DNA of 64,000 nt from CADEEL01 sp050246475 (GTDB lineage: Bacteria > Pseudomonadota > Alphaproteobacteria > Caulobacterales > Aquidulcibacteraceae), in NCBI GenBank assembly GCA_050246475.1, contig JBFWVZ010000003.1, forward strand, positions 452,526 through 516,525. Reading direction: 5' to 3'. Below the pieces are notes generated by a model, which saw nothing but the letters and a program-made list of their open reading frames with translations, ran no database searches and was not told the origin of the DNA. A program made the translations under genes and the position numbers. Shown here piece after piece: positions 31,296 through 39,347 of the stretch; position 1 is the stretch's first letter; each line of letters starts with the position of its first letter.

Positions 31296-32525
31296 TCAAT
31301 CGCCGTAAAACCGATGCGTCCGCACAGGCGCGGACTGCACATCAGGCGAGCGTGCAGATACACCTGCAAGCGCGGTGGCGGTGGCAGGGGCAAATCTTGA
31401 AACGCCTTGTCGTGTTTCTGCTCCTGCTCGCTTTAGAAACGCGTCTACTGCTTCGATCGCGGCGTTCTCGCCGAAGAGCAACGCGAGCTTGCTCTTTAGC
31501 TTGGGCAAGTCAGTCTCGTCCTTCGCGTCGTTGAGTGCCCGCAGCAAGGCTTCGAGCTCGCCGATGAAGATGCGCTGGGCAAGCGGCTCGCGCGGCCAGC
31601 GATCTGTTAGTTGGTCTTCCCACAGCGCCGGATTGCGAACGTCGATCAGAGCACCGCGCTGGGCGGCCTCCTTTAGGCTGTCTTGCAAGCATCTGACCTG
31701 ATGGCGTAGTTCATCGATCAGAGCGCGAGTGCAGTTTGCGTTTCGAGCGATAGACTCCGCCACGTAGACTGAGGGCGGACGACGCGTTCCTTTAGGCTTT
31801 CGCGCGTACAGAAGGTAGATGTGGCGTTTGATGAGCTGAAGGGCGACAACCGCCATCGCCTTGCGGTAAAGAGCTTCATGCTCGGGCACCGGCTCGACAT
31901 CGGCACGGATCGCGCGCCCGTATGACTTCCTAAGTATAACCTCAGCGAACCATGCCTCGGCCGGTGTTTTTTCCTTGAAGTCTTCGGCGAAGCCCCATGG
32001 GTTGGCCGGAACAAACCTGTGGTCGGTGACGGGTGCTCCATACTTGGCGTGGGCGATGTAGCCGCCGCGTTCACACCAAGCTGGATTCCGCGACATCGGC
32101 GTGATGTCGAGATGCATCTCAGCGTAGTGGATTGTCACGCAACGCGTTTGCAGTTCGACGATACCGTCCGCGTAGTACTTCGAGCCTGGTTCGCCCTTGA
32201 TCGCCCTGTAGAGCATCAAGAGCATTTGCATCGCCGTAGTGCCCGCCGACCAATCGACTTCTGCGATCAGATCGATGTCGAAAAGGTCGTCGTCCTCTTT
32301 CGATCGGATTGTCGCGCCGATCGCCATTGAGCCCTGCGGGTAAAGTCGCAGCAACCGACCTTGGAGTGGGCTCCCTTCTCGTTGCAGCCACTGTGCGATG
32401 GTGTTGGCGCGGTCGATGGCCAAGCCTTGCAATGTCGGGCTTAGCTGGATGCGAACTGCAATATCCATGAGCAGCTCGTCCACCAAGGCGGGCTGCGGTG
32501 CTGAACGGGAAACCAGGGCGTTCAT
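31296..32525 (-). CDS. CBASS CD-NTase (cGAS-like cyclic oligonucleotide synthase)
   Basis: This 409-residue nucleotidyltransferase is the sensor/synthase of the CBASS operon. The polymerase-beta-like site is clear: GS motif YPQGSMAIGAT (Gly65, Ser66), metal Asp pair FDIDLIAEV (Asp83, Asp85) and third Asp in MHLDITPMS (Asp140). A helical PAP/OAS1 C-terminal domain follows. The C-terminus is a flexible tail ending RTHRFYGD, suitable for E2-mediated conjugation. On phage infection such enzymes make cyclic di- or trinucleotides that activate CapV. The nucleotide product cannot be read from the sequence. A promoter-like pair lies 57 bases upstream. Confidence 0.93.
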   Translation of the reverse strand: MNALVSRSAPQPALVDELLMDIAVRIQLSPTLQGLAIDRANTIAQWLQREGSPLQGRLLRLYPQGSMAIGATIRSKEDDDLFDIDLIAEVDWSAGTTAMQMLLMLYRAIKGEPGSKYYADGIVELQTRCVTIHYAEMHLDITPMSRNPAWCERGGYIAHAKYGAPVTDHRFVPANPWGFAEDFKEKTPAEAWFAEVILRKSYGRAIRADVEPVPEHEALYRKAMAVVALQLIKRHIYLLYARKPKGTRRPPSVYVAESIARNANCTRALIDELRHQVRCLQDSLKEAAQRGALIDVRNPALWEDQLTDRWPREPLAQRIFIGELEALLRALNDAKDETDLPKLKSKLALLFGENAAIEAVDAFLKRAGAETRQGVSRFAPATATALAGVSARSPDVQSAPVRTHRFYGD

Positions 32526-32581
32526 GCGGACTCCGGAAGCGCTGAGCGGCTATCTTGTGCCGTCAGCGATTGTGTGGCCGC

Positions 32582-32610
32582 CATATATAGTGGTTTCTTG
32601 TTTTGTTCAA
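32582..32610 (-). promoter_or_regulatory. Candidate promoter of the CBASS operon
   Basis: On the minus strand TTGAAC (32610-32605), 17 bases, then TATATG (32587-32582), close to sigma-70 consensus elements and in an unusually AT-rich patch for this genome. The CD-NTase ATG is 57 bases downstream. No dedicated CapW- or CapH-type regulator is next to it. Confidence 0.5.
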
Positions 32611-32764
32611 CTTCAATCTGAACGCGGATCGAAGTGCGCAAAAATGGCAAGAAAAACTGTAGTATCGTGACCCGGCAGATGCAGTTCGATCCCGATCTCG
32701 TGGGGCATTGGCAATTCATTCTTGCCACCGCTAGCTTTGCCCTGGTCGGGAAGTCTTGGCCCGC

Positions 32765-33517
32765 CTATTGGTTCCAGAAGTCAACGACCTCCTCTGGAAT
32801 GCCAAAATTCAGTACGCCGCCCGTAGGCGCGCCGTCCCTTAGATAGACGACCGTCAGCAGAACTTCGTTGCCGTTGTTCCGTGCCGCGCAGGTGCGGATG
32901 TCGCCGTCGGGCACGCCCGCAGCTTCCCACAATCGCTGCCGAACAAGCGCTGCGTCCGCGGAGTCAGTTTCCGTTAGTTGTCCAAATAGATGCGAATAGG
33001 TGTCGCGCGGAAGGCCGTAGGCGGCCCTTCGGGCCTCGACCGCCTCGCGAGCAGCATTTCGAAGCTCAGTATTTTCGCAAGAAGGAAGAGCGTCCTCGCC
33101 CTCAGCAGTCTGTTCCGTGACTGCTTGTTCCGCGCCCAATGTTTCGGGCAAAGGCTGCGGCAGCGTCGCAAGGATTGCTGCGCCCCACAGCGCGCACGCG
33201 ATGCCACCGAACACAAACTTCATCGTAGGGCCGACTGGGATGACTTGTCGGTCCCGGAGACGAAAGGCCGGGACCATCGCCATGAGCACCAGGCCAAAAG
33301 GGGTCACGACGAGCGTCACGAGCCATTGAAACCACCAGCGTCTGCTAAGGGGCACCTTGTCCCAATTCAGGGGCGGCGTTCCAAAAAGTGACTCTGTTGC
33401 CGACTGACCGGGGCCGCCCCGCAGCAACATCTGCTTTTGTTGCTCGAACTCGGCCTCCGTCAGCACCCCTTGTGAACGGAGTTCCGCCAATTTTTTTAGT
33501 TCGTCAGCTACGCTCAT
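32765..33517 (-). CDS. SHOCT-domain membrane protein of unknown function
   Basis: The 250-residue protein begins with a SHOCT domain (ADELKKLAELRSQGVLTEAEF, then QQKQMLL), has two hydrophobic segments at about 63-86 (WFQWLVTLVVTPFGLVLMA) and 100-120 (MKFVFGGIACALWGAAILATL), and a C-terminal part of about 120 residues with a conserved-looking LFGQLTETDSADAALV segment and cysteines in SCENTEL and IRTCAARNN. The start follows GGGGAG...AAGG. It lies 240 bases upstream of the CBASS operon on the same strand. The role is unknown; an accessory defence function is possible but unsupported. Confidence 0.7.
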   Translation of the reverse strand: MSVADELKKLAELRSQGVLTEAEFEQQKQMLLRGGPGQSATESLFGTPPLNWDKVPLSRRWWFQWLVTLVVTPFGLVLMAMVPAFRLRDRQVIPVGPTMKFVFGGIACALWGAAILATLPQPLPETLGAEQAVTEQTAEGEDALPSCENTELRNAAREAVEARRAAYGLPRDTYSHLFGQLTETDSADAALVRQRLWEAAGVPDGDIRTCAARNNGNEVLLTVVYLRDGAPTGGVLNFGIPEEVVDFWNQ

Positions 33518-33650
33518 CCTTGTTCTCCCCAACGGGTGGCACCGTGCCAACCCCACACCTCCGCAGCCAGGCGGCCATAGTACATTATGCTCCCAATTCG
33601 GGAGCGCGCGAGACCCCAGTTACCCGTCGCCAAGCTGATCCGAGGGGCTG

Positions 33651-33899
33651 GTGGCGAATTCGCTGCACGATCACCGCTACAAGCGGCTCATAGAACTCGT
33701 TGTCGAAGCCCGTCTCGACGCGGAACTAACCCAGCGAGACGTCGCCAAGCGCCTGCGTGTTCCGCCGAGCTATATCGCCAAGGTGGAGACCCTTCAGCGT
33801 AGGATTGACTTCGTCGAACTCGTTGACCTGCTGACGGCGCTGCGCGTGAACGTTACCCACTTCCTCCGCACTGCGTTGCAGGAGTTACACCGACGCTGA
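33651..33899 (+). CDS. Small XRE-family DNA-binding regulator
   Basis: The 82-residue protein is almost entirely a Cro/C1-type helix-turn-helix: ELTQRDVAKRLRVPPSYIAK carries the two DNA-binding helices. It starts at GTG after GAGGGG. It is divergent from the SHOCT protein gene (134-base gap) and convergent with the VapE-type gene. It may control the island's mobility or cargo genes; its target is not visible. Confidence 0.85.
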   Translation: MANSLHDHRYKRLIELVVEARLDAELTQRDVAKRLRVPPSYIAKVETLQRRIDFVELVDLLTALRVNVTHFLRTALQELHRR

Positions 33900-33945
33900 G
33901 AAACTCGTGTCCCAGTGCAGTTGGTCGGTTACACAGTTACGCTGG

Positions 33946-35136
33946 TTACGTTCCTTCTGGAGCATTCCTCTTGAAGCCGCGCACCGTATGGCGCCCGATC
34001 TTGAATGGTCCGCCTCGCTCCCATCCGAGCTGAAGCATGCATTCTGCGGCGCGGTGGAGCTGAGCGATGGATTGTCGATCCTTGCTGATGCCCAAATGCG
34101 CCAAGACATCGGCATTCGACACGCGTTGCTCGCCACCGATGATGTCGCTCTTGATGGTCGATAGAATTGAGATCCACGGATCAATTTGCATCGCGCTCTC
34201 ACGCGCGGCTTCCGCGGCTGCTCGATGCTTTCGCGGCACCTGAATGCTTAGTCCGTTTTGTTCTAGATACATGGCCTCAGCCCAAATCTGCGCGCGGTCC
34301 CTCTCGAGGGCATCACGATCCAGCTTTGAAAACGGCGTGATGTGAAAGCGCCGGTTGCCAGTTCGGTCTTTCAGAAAAATTGCGTCATTGGTGGTTATGA
34401 AAAGGAACGTGTGGCGTGGCTGATGTTCGAAGTCGTGTCCGTATGCTCTTCGTCCCCCATCATCGCGACGCGAAATGATCGCTTTCACCGCGCGTTCGTC
34501 CGCGCGATGCAAACTTCCGGCCTCCGCAATTTCGTAGAGCCAAAACAGTCGCAACGCTTCTTGTATTTGTTGTTCGTTCTTTCGCAGCAAGTCTCCTTCA
34601 CCGTACCAATCGCCACCGAGAATCCGCACGAACGAGGTCTTCCCGGACTCCTGTGGACCTTGCAGCACCCATGAGTAGTCCACTTGAACGCCTGGGCTTC
34701 TCAATAGGCGAATTGCCGCGACAAGGGCGCGACGAGCAACTGAGCCGTGATAGGGCTCGTGGGGGACGCCGGCATAGCGTTCCAGAAGGCGACCAATGCG
34801 CTCTTCCCGATCCCATTCGGTCTTTGAAAGCTCGTCCAGCACTGCATGGAAGGAGTTTTGTCGGCACAGATAGTCGCAAGCGTCGCGGATTAGAGGACGC
34901 CCGAAGTCGATGTGCAGCTGCTCCCATAGACGATGCCGAATGTCGGACACCGAATCCGCGTTTAAGAGCTTTGGTTGTGCCCCTAAACCGGGACCGCTAA
35001 CAAAGGAACGCGCGGTGAAAGTGTCGAAGGAACATTCGATTCCGACGCGGCTGAGAGCTTCCACAACATTTCCATAGGCGACCAGCGGCACGCCGCAAAC
35101 GTCCCCTGCTGGCCATGAGTGTTCGTTGGCCGACAC
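33946..35136 (-). CDS. VapE-type (virulence-associated E) ATPase of mobile elements
   Basis: The 396-residue protein matches the VapE/DUF5906 helicase-like family found in phages, satellites and genomic islands: Walker A at about 160-168 (GPQESGKTS), Walker B-like LYEIAEAG, and TFLFITTNDAIFLKD followed by a sensor-type NRRF. There is no N-terminal primase domain, so it may load or act as a helicase only. It starts at GTG, overlapping the stop of the upstream HTH gene by one base. It probably supports excision-linked replication of the island. Confidence 0.85.
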   Translation of the reverse strand: MSANEHSWPAGDVCGVPLVAYGNVVEALSRVGIECSFDTFTARSFVSGPGLGAQPKLLNADSVSDIRHRLWEQLHIDFGRPLIRDACDYLCRQNSFHAVLDELSKTEWDREERIGRLLERYAGVPHEPYHGSVARRALVAAIRLLRSPGVQVDYSWVLQGPQESGKTSFVRILGGDWYGEGDLLRKNEQQIQEALRLFWLYEIAEAGSLHRADERAVKAIISRRDDGGRRAYGHDFEHQPRHTFLFITTNDAIFLKDRTGNRRFHITPFSKLDRDALERDRAQIWAEAMYLEQNGLSIQVPRKHRAAAEAARESAMQIDPWISILSTIKSDIIGGEQRVSNADVLAHLGISKDRQSIAQLHRAAECMLQLGWERGGPFKIGRHTVRGFKRNAPEGT

Positions 35137-35324
35137 TAGTCGCCTCCCTTGCCAAGGGTGGGGAGCGCGTTGAAGTAAGCATCGCCTTCGCGCACGCCAA
35201 TCAGACTACGACGACCGCACTTGACGATTTTCAGATGTTTCCGGTGGGCCAAGTTGTACAGGGTGCGCCGTTTGACACCCCACCGAAGCTCCGCCTCGGC
35301 CAACGTAATGAAGAGTCGTTCCAT
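35136..35324 (-). CDS. AlpA/excisionase-like HTH protein
   Basis: The 62-residue protein has a winged helix-turn-helix typical of AlpA/excisionase proteins: LAEAELRWGVKRRTLYNLAH then KIVKCGRRSLIG. Such proteins activate or direct excision with a tyrosine integrase. Its stop overlaps the VapE start (TAGTG), showing coupling. Confidence 0.8.
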   Translation of the reverse strand: MERLFITLAEAELRWGVKRRTLYNLAHRKHLKIVKCGRRSLIGVREGDAYFNALPTLGKGGD

Positions 35325-35396
35325 CGCCTATTCCTCGCAATTAGAGTCTTTGGTGCGAGGAAACTGCCAGATGTCGATCGGCGAAAATAACCGGCT

Positions 35397-35999
35397 TTAT
35401 GTTTGGCGCTTTGACGGCCGTCCCCGAGGACGGTTGGCGATTGGGCCCCAACCCATCAAGGAGCGACCGCAATGACTCTCTCGCGCCTTACGCAAGACTC
35501 TTAAGTACACATCGACCGTAAGCAGGTCAGCGTACTCAGGCGCGACGTCCACAAGAATCGCCTTCAAGCAGTGATAGAGAGGTGAGCATAGGCGCACTTC
35601 TTCCAGATCCGTTTCGCGAGTAGTCGGCAACTGACCGGTCGTCTCGTACCAATGAACGAAGCCGGTCCATAACACCATTTCCAAGGCTCGACTTCGCGGT
35701 CTACGCCGGCGCCCGGTGCGAACTTTCAAGAACGGACGAACCTCCGGCGCGAAGCTGTCGGGCGTCAGCAATGACGGCTTATTCCAATCTGCCCATGTCT
35801 TCGGATCACCCCATTCAACGCATACAGCCATCGCTGCAATAGATCGCGCTGCAGCTTCGATCTCGCTTTCTTCGCAGGGACGAAGACAATCGGCGCGAAG
35901 CGCTTCTTTCAACGCACGGCAGTGATTTGACGCAACCACTTCATCGACGCGTTCTTCACGAACCCAAATCAATCCGTCTCGAACTTCGTAATAGGTCAT
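35397..35999 (-). CDS. Hypothetical protein of the island integration module
   Basis: The 200-residue protein starts MTYYEVRDGLIWVREE with GAGG upstream. It has two basic patches (RTGRRRRPRSRA; the C-terminal RPRGRPSKRQT) and a Trp-rich middle (MVLWTGFVHWYETTG). No family is recognised. Its place between the integrase and the HTH/VapE genes suggests a DNA-associated role in island maintenance; this is inference. A longer TTG start would add 20 residues. Confidence 0.65.
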   Translation of the reverse strand: MTYYEVRDGLIWVREERVDEVVASNHCRALKEALRADCLRPCEESEIEAAARSIAAMAVCVEWGDPKTWADWNKPSLLTPDSFAPEVRPFLKVRTGRRRRPRSRALEMVLWTGFVHWYETTGQLPTTRETDLEEVRLCSPLYHCLKAILVDVAPEYADLLTVDVYLRVLRKARESHCGRSLMGWGPIANRPRGRPSKRQT

Positions 36000-36074
36000 C
36001 TGCGTGCGCCTCGCGTCGTCATGCCTTGGTCCGCCCGGCATGAGCACGAAACACGGCAATTTGTGGTTCGGACG

Positions 36075-37331
36075 TTAGTCGCTTGATCTCAAATTCTTAG
36101 GGCGTCTCGTGGCCTTGTTGATTGGCCTCTGTCGCGAAACGAAGCGATCCCATTCTGACATCAACAATCGACGACGCTCTAACATGTCACCACGTTGATA
36201 TGCCCTTTCGGTTTTGTCGCCGACCACATGGGCAAGCGCCGCCTCCGCTATCTCGCGGGCATGGATAGTTTCCTCAGCCACCCATGAACGGAACGCAGAC
36301 CGGAAGCCATGAACTGTCACATCAGTCTTACCCATGCGGCGTAGCATCATCAGCAGCGCCATTTGGGACAAAGGGTTCCTGCGGTCGGCACTGAAGACCC
36401 ATCGAGTCGATCCAAAACCGTCGAGATTGGCCACGATTTCGAACGCTCGCCCAACCAAGGGCACCCGATGCTCTCTCCTAGCTTTCATTCGTTCTGCCGG
36501 GATCGTCCAAACGGCGTTCTGAAAGTCAAACTCGGAGTACTGGGCGTGCAGCACTTCAGTCGTGCGTCCGGCTGTCAGGACCGCAAACTCAAGCGCCAAC
36601 GCGGAGATGCTCTCGCTTTTCCGCAATTGAGCAATAAACGCAGGAATATCCTTGTAAGGCATGGCGTTGAAGTGGCGAACCTTTTGGACGCTTCGCCGAG
36701 GAGGTAAAGCGCGCTCAAGGTGCCCCCGCCAGCGTGCGGGGTTTTCTCCGGTGCGATGGCCGCGAACCGTTGCCCAATCAAGAATCGTTTCGATTCGGCC
36801 TCGAAGGCGGCTCGCGGTTTCGGTCCGCGTTCGCCACAAGGGGTCTAAGACCTGAGTAATGTGACTGACGTCGATGTTTTGAACCGGCAGGCGACCAAAA
36901 ACTGGATTCGCGTAGGCCTCAATTGTTCGCCGCCATTGGGCCCGGTGCTTTGCATTGCGCCAGGCACTTTCGTGACTTGCAATGTACGACTCTGCTGCTT
37001 GGGCGAACGTTATCGATCGTGCGTCTTCTTCGATGGCGCGACGGACCTCTGTTTTGCGATTCTCGACGGGGTCGATGCCCTCGCGAGCAAGGCGACGAGC
37101 TTTCGATGCTTCTTCGCGCGCGGTTGAAAGGTCGATCTGATCCGCACGTCCGAGACCCATTTCTCGGACTCGACCCGTTACGAGCCGCACCCTTACGAGC
37201 CATGACCTGCGCGGGCGACCGTCAGGTCCAGCGGTCACCTGAAGAAAGAGACCGCCCCCATCTGCGTACAGGCGTCCGGGTCTGCTTTGCCTGACCATCG
37301 CGGCTGTGAGCTTGTTTTTGGTGCGGCTCAC
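36075..37331 (-). CDS. P4-type tyrosine integrase
   Basis: The 418-residue recombinase has the N-terminal DUF4102 arm-binding domain (RLYADGGGLFLQVTAG), a central SAM-like core-binding domain (about 105-195) and a catalytic domain with the family residues: Arg in LTAGRTTEVLHA, HGFRSAFRSW (His-x-x-Arg), His in ALAHVVGD, and nucleophile Tyr in TERAYQRGD. P4-type integrases insert elements at tRNA 3' ends. It starts at GTG and lies 170 bases inside the right attachment repeat. Confidence 0.95.
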   Translation of the reverse strand: MSRTKNKLTAAMVRQSRPGRLYADGGGLFLQVTAGPDGRPRRSWLVRVRLVTGRVREMGLGRADQIDLSTAREEASKARRLAREGIDPVENRKTEVRRAIEEDARSITFAQAAESYIASHESAWRNAKHRAQWRRTIEAYANPVFGRLPVQNIDVSHITQVLDPLWRTRTETASRLRGRIETILDWATVRGHRTGENPARWRGHLERALPPRRSVQKVRHFNAMPYKDIPAFIAQLRKSESISALALEFAVLTAGRTTEVLHAQYSEFDFQNAVWTIPAERMKARREHRVPLVGRAFEIVANLDGFGSTRWVFSADRRNPLSQMALLMMLRRMGKTDVTVHGFRSAFRSWVAEETIHAREIAEAALAHVVGDKTERAYQRGDMLERRRLLMSEWDRFVSRQRPINKATRRPKNLRSSD

Positions 37332-37501
37332 GACTGAAGCGACTCTTGTCTACCCACGATCGTACCCACGAAATGGGGGTGGTTGGTAGGGCCCGCCGAC
37401 GCACGCCTGCGCACGGGCAATTAAAAAATCATAGCAAAAGCAGTATGAATTGTGAAGCCCTTTGCGCAGCGACGCTCGCGCACGCGCGAGGTTGCTACGG
37501 A

Positions 37502-37515
37502 CTCCGTCTCCGCCA
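37502..37515 (+). repeat. Right attachment repeat (attR)
   Basis: CTCCGTCTCCGCCA, identical to the last 14 bases of tRNA-Ser at 19551-19564. It marks the right boundary of the island; the chromosome resumes 24 bases before the end of the universal stress protein gene. Confidence 0.75.
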
Positions 37516-37539
37516 TGCGCATCACCCCATGCCGCGCGC

Positions 37540-38373
37540 CTAGTGAGAGAGAAAGAGCGGCCGCGCCGAGGCGTGCAGCAAATGCTGCGTCACGCCGCCG
37601 AAGACGCGCTCTTGCGCCCGCGTGTGGCCGTAGCCGCCCGCGACGATGAGATCGGCGCCGATCGCATCGGCTTCCTCCAGCAGCACAACGCCGGCGGGCT
37701 TGCCCATCCCGTCGAGATTGCGCACCAGCACGTTAGCCCCGCGCCGCGCGAGAAAAGCGGCAAGCTCAGAGCCCGGCTGCGGCCCATGCCCGCCCTTGCC
37801 GGGCTTTGCATCCACCGTCGCGATCACCACGCGCCGCGCGGCCGCCAGAAACGCCATCGCGTCGGCGACAGCGCGCGCGGCCTCGCGCTTTGCATCCCAG
37901 GCGAGGAGAATGGTTTGCCCAATCTGGGGCGCGCGCCACGCGACGGGCAGCGCCAGCAATGGGCGGCCTGACTTGAACAGCACGTCCAGGAGAAGCTCGC
38001 GCCGCGCCGCATGAAGCGTCCCGCGCGGCAGCGTCAGAAGCGTCACATCGGCGTAGCGCGCGTGCGCCGCCGCCTCATCGGCGCCAATCGCGTCCTCTGC
38101 CGTCAGTTCGAAAAACGGCGCGATGGCGCCGCGCGCTTCGATCCACGCACGAATCCGGTCGCGCTCGATCGCGTGCATCTCGCGCGCGCCCTGGGCGATG
38201 CGTCCGAGCGCCTCCGACAAGGGCGCATATTCGCCCGCGTGCGCGGATTCCGCGCGCACGGCGGCGTGAAGCACGAGCGCGCGCGCGCCGAAGCGGGCCG
38301 CGATGTCGCCTGCCGCTTCAAGCGCAATGCGGTCCTCCTCGAAGCGCAGAACGGGGACCAGGATGTCCTTCAT
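37540..38373 (-). CDS. Tandem universal stress protein
   Basis: The 277-residue protein has two UspA domains. The second ends with the nucleotide-binding pattern VAGGYGHTRAQERVFGGVTQ. Such double-domain USPs are commonly induced by FixK/Dnr-type regulators under low oxygen. The start MKDILVPV overlaps the previous USP stop by one base (TGATG). This is the first chromosomal gene right of the island. Its biochemical role is unknown beyond stress survival. Confidence 0.88.
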   Translation of the reverse strand: MKDILVPVLRFEEDRIALEAAGDIAARFGARALVLHAAVRAESAHAGEYAPLSEALGRIAQGAREMHAIERDRIRAWIEARGAIAPFFELTAEDAIGADEAAAHARYADVTLLTLPRGTLHAARRELLLDVLFKSGRPLLALPVAWRAPQIGQTILLAWDAKREAARAVADAMAFLAAARRVVIATVDAKPGKGGHGPQPGSELAAFLARRGANVLVRNLDGMGKPAGVVLLEEADAIGADLIVAGGYGHTRAQERVFGGVTQHLLHASARPLFLSH

Positions 38374-39212
38374 CAATGCGCCAGCAACACGTGCGGCTGC
38401 GCGCCGGGCTTGATCAGCGCCTGCGTCGTCCCGCCGAGGGCGAGTTCAAAGAAGCGGGGATGTCCATAGGCGCCGGCCACAATGAGCCCTGCCCCGGCGC
38501 CGCTTGCGGCGCGCAACAACGCTTCATTGACGTTCGCTCCTTCGGCGGAAGCGATGCGAACCGTCTTCGCGCCATGGAGCGCGAGATAATCCCGCAACCG
38601 GACGGGATCGGCGCCCGCGCGCGCGTAGGCGCCCAAATCAGCCGCGCATTGGATGATCACGATCTCGCTCGCACATAGCAGCAGCGGCAACGCCGCGCGC
38701 ACCGCGCGGCCCGCTTGCGGGCTTGCGTCCCAGGCGACGGCGATCCTTCCGTTCACGTCAAAATCGCCGCTCTTCACAACGAGCGCCGGCGCGCGGTTCG
38801 CAATGAGTGTTTCCGCGAACATCGCGCGCAGCGCCGTCGCTTCGCTTGCCGCGCCCGCCCCGAAAACCACGAGATCGCCAAGCACGGTCGCGCGCGCCAG
38901 CGCCGCGGCTGGAACCAATTCGCGCGCCAAGACGCGAACGGGCGCGCGTTCGCTCCCCGTGATCTCCGCCGCCAATGCTTCGATCTGTTCCTGCGTCGTG
39001 CGCTCCGAAGCGCGAATTTTCTCCAACGTCGCGCCTCCGGCGCCGCCGGAAAGCGCAATTCCCACGGCGGCGTAATCGGCCGCGGGATCGCCGAACGCCG
39101 GCAGCGCCTCCGCCGCGCCGCCGAACGCGGCCGCCAGCCGCGCCGCGGCGGTGAGAACGGCGCGATCTTCCGGCAACCCGCCCGCAACGGCGACCAACGA
39201 TTTGAATGTCAT
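38373..39212 (-). CDS. Tandem universal stress protein
   Basis: The 279-residue protein is a second double-domain UspA paralogue (FKSLVAVAGGLPEDRAVL at the start; VAGAYGHPRFFELALGGTTQ near the end). The start MTFKSLVAV is chosen; the upstream frame extension reads through the small membrane-protein gene. It is coupled to the next USP by overlap, and both probably form one transcript with the small genes upstream. Confidence 0.87.
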   Translation of the reverse strand: MTFKSLVAVAGGLPEDRAVLTAAARLAAAFGGAAEALPAFGDPAADYAAVGIALSGGAGGATLEKIRASERTTQEQIEALAAEITGSERAPVRVLARELVPAAALARATVLGDLVVFGAGAASEATALRAMFAETLIANRAPALVVKSGDFDVNGRIAVAWDASPQAGRAVRAALPLLLCASEIVIIQCAADLGAYARAGADPVRLRDYLALHGAKTVRIASAEGANVNEALLRAASGAGAGLIVAGAYGHPRFFELALGGTTQALIKPGAQPHVLLAH

Positions 39213-39229
39213 GCCTCCGCTCCCGCGCG

Positions 39230-39325
39230 CTATCTGGCGCGCTCGAAGAGCGCAACGAGGCCCAGCACGACGCCAAACGTCGCGAACGCGCCGATGACAA
39301 ACCAAACGAACCAATGGAGATCCAT
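39230..39325 (-). CDS. 31-residue membrane microprotein
   Basis: A short frame encodes MDLHWFVWFVIGAFATFGVV, then LGLVALFERAR. It is a single membrane helix with an aromatic start and a charged end. The start is preceded by a perfect AAGGAG seven bases upstream, and the stop is 18 bases before the USP gene. Size and placement recall small subunits of respiratory oxidases such as CydX or CcoQ, but the sequence itself does not assign it. Confidence 0.6.
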   Translation of the reverse strand: MDLHWFVWFVIGAFATFGVVLGLVALFERAR

Positions 39326-39347
39326 GATTTGCTCCTTTGCGCCGCGC

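Larger units (their letters stand above)
19551..37515. mobile_element. Integrative genomic island in tRNA-Ser with metal-resistance and CBASS cargo
   Basis: The element is bounded by a perfect 14-base direct repeat: the 3' end of tRNA-Ser (19551-19564) and 37502-37515. A P4-type tyrosine integrase (36075-37331) lies just inside the right repeat, with a VapE-type ATPase, an AlpA-like HTH protein and an XRE regulator beside it. Cargo is a CzcCBA-centred metal module (20-29.7 kb) and a short type II CBASS operon (29.8-32.5 kb). Codon use inside is visibly less extreme than the gcg/cgc-rich flanks, most clearly in the CBASS part. Unusually, the integrase lies at the end away from the intact tRNA. 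No conjugation genes are present, so transfer would need a helper. Confidence 0.8.

Noticed and set aside
32634..32846. 70-residue plus-strand frame between CBASS and the SHOCT gene
   Set aside because: It runs into the antisense of the SHOCT gene, has no ribosome-binding site and no recognisable pattern.
32765..33899. Toxin-antitoxin pair formed by the XRE regulator and the SHOCT protein
   Set aside because: The genes are divergent, not co-transcribed, and the SHOCT protein has two membrane helices and no toxin motif.
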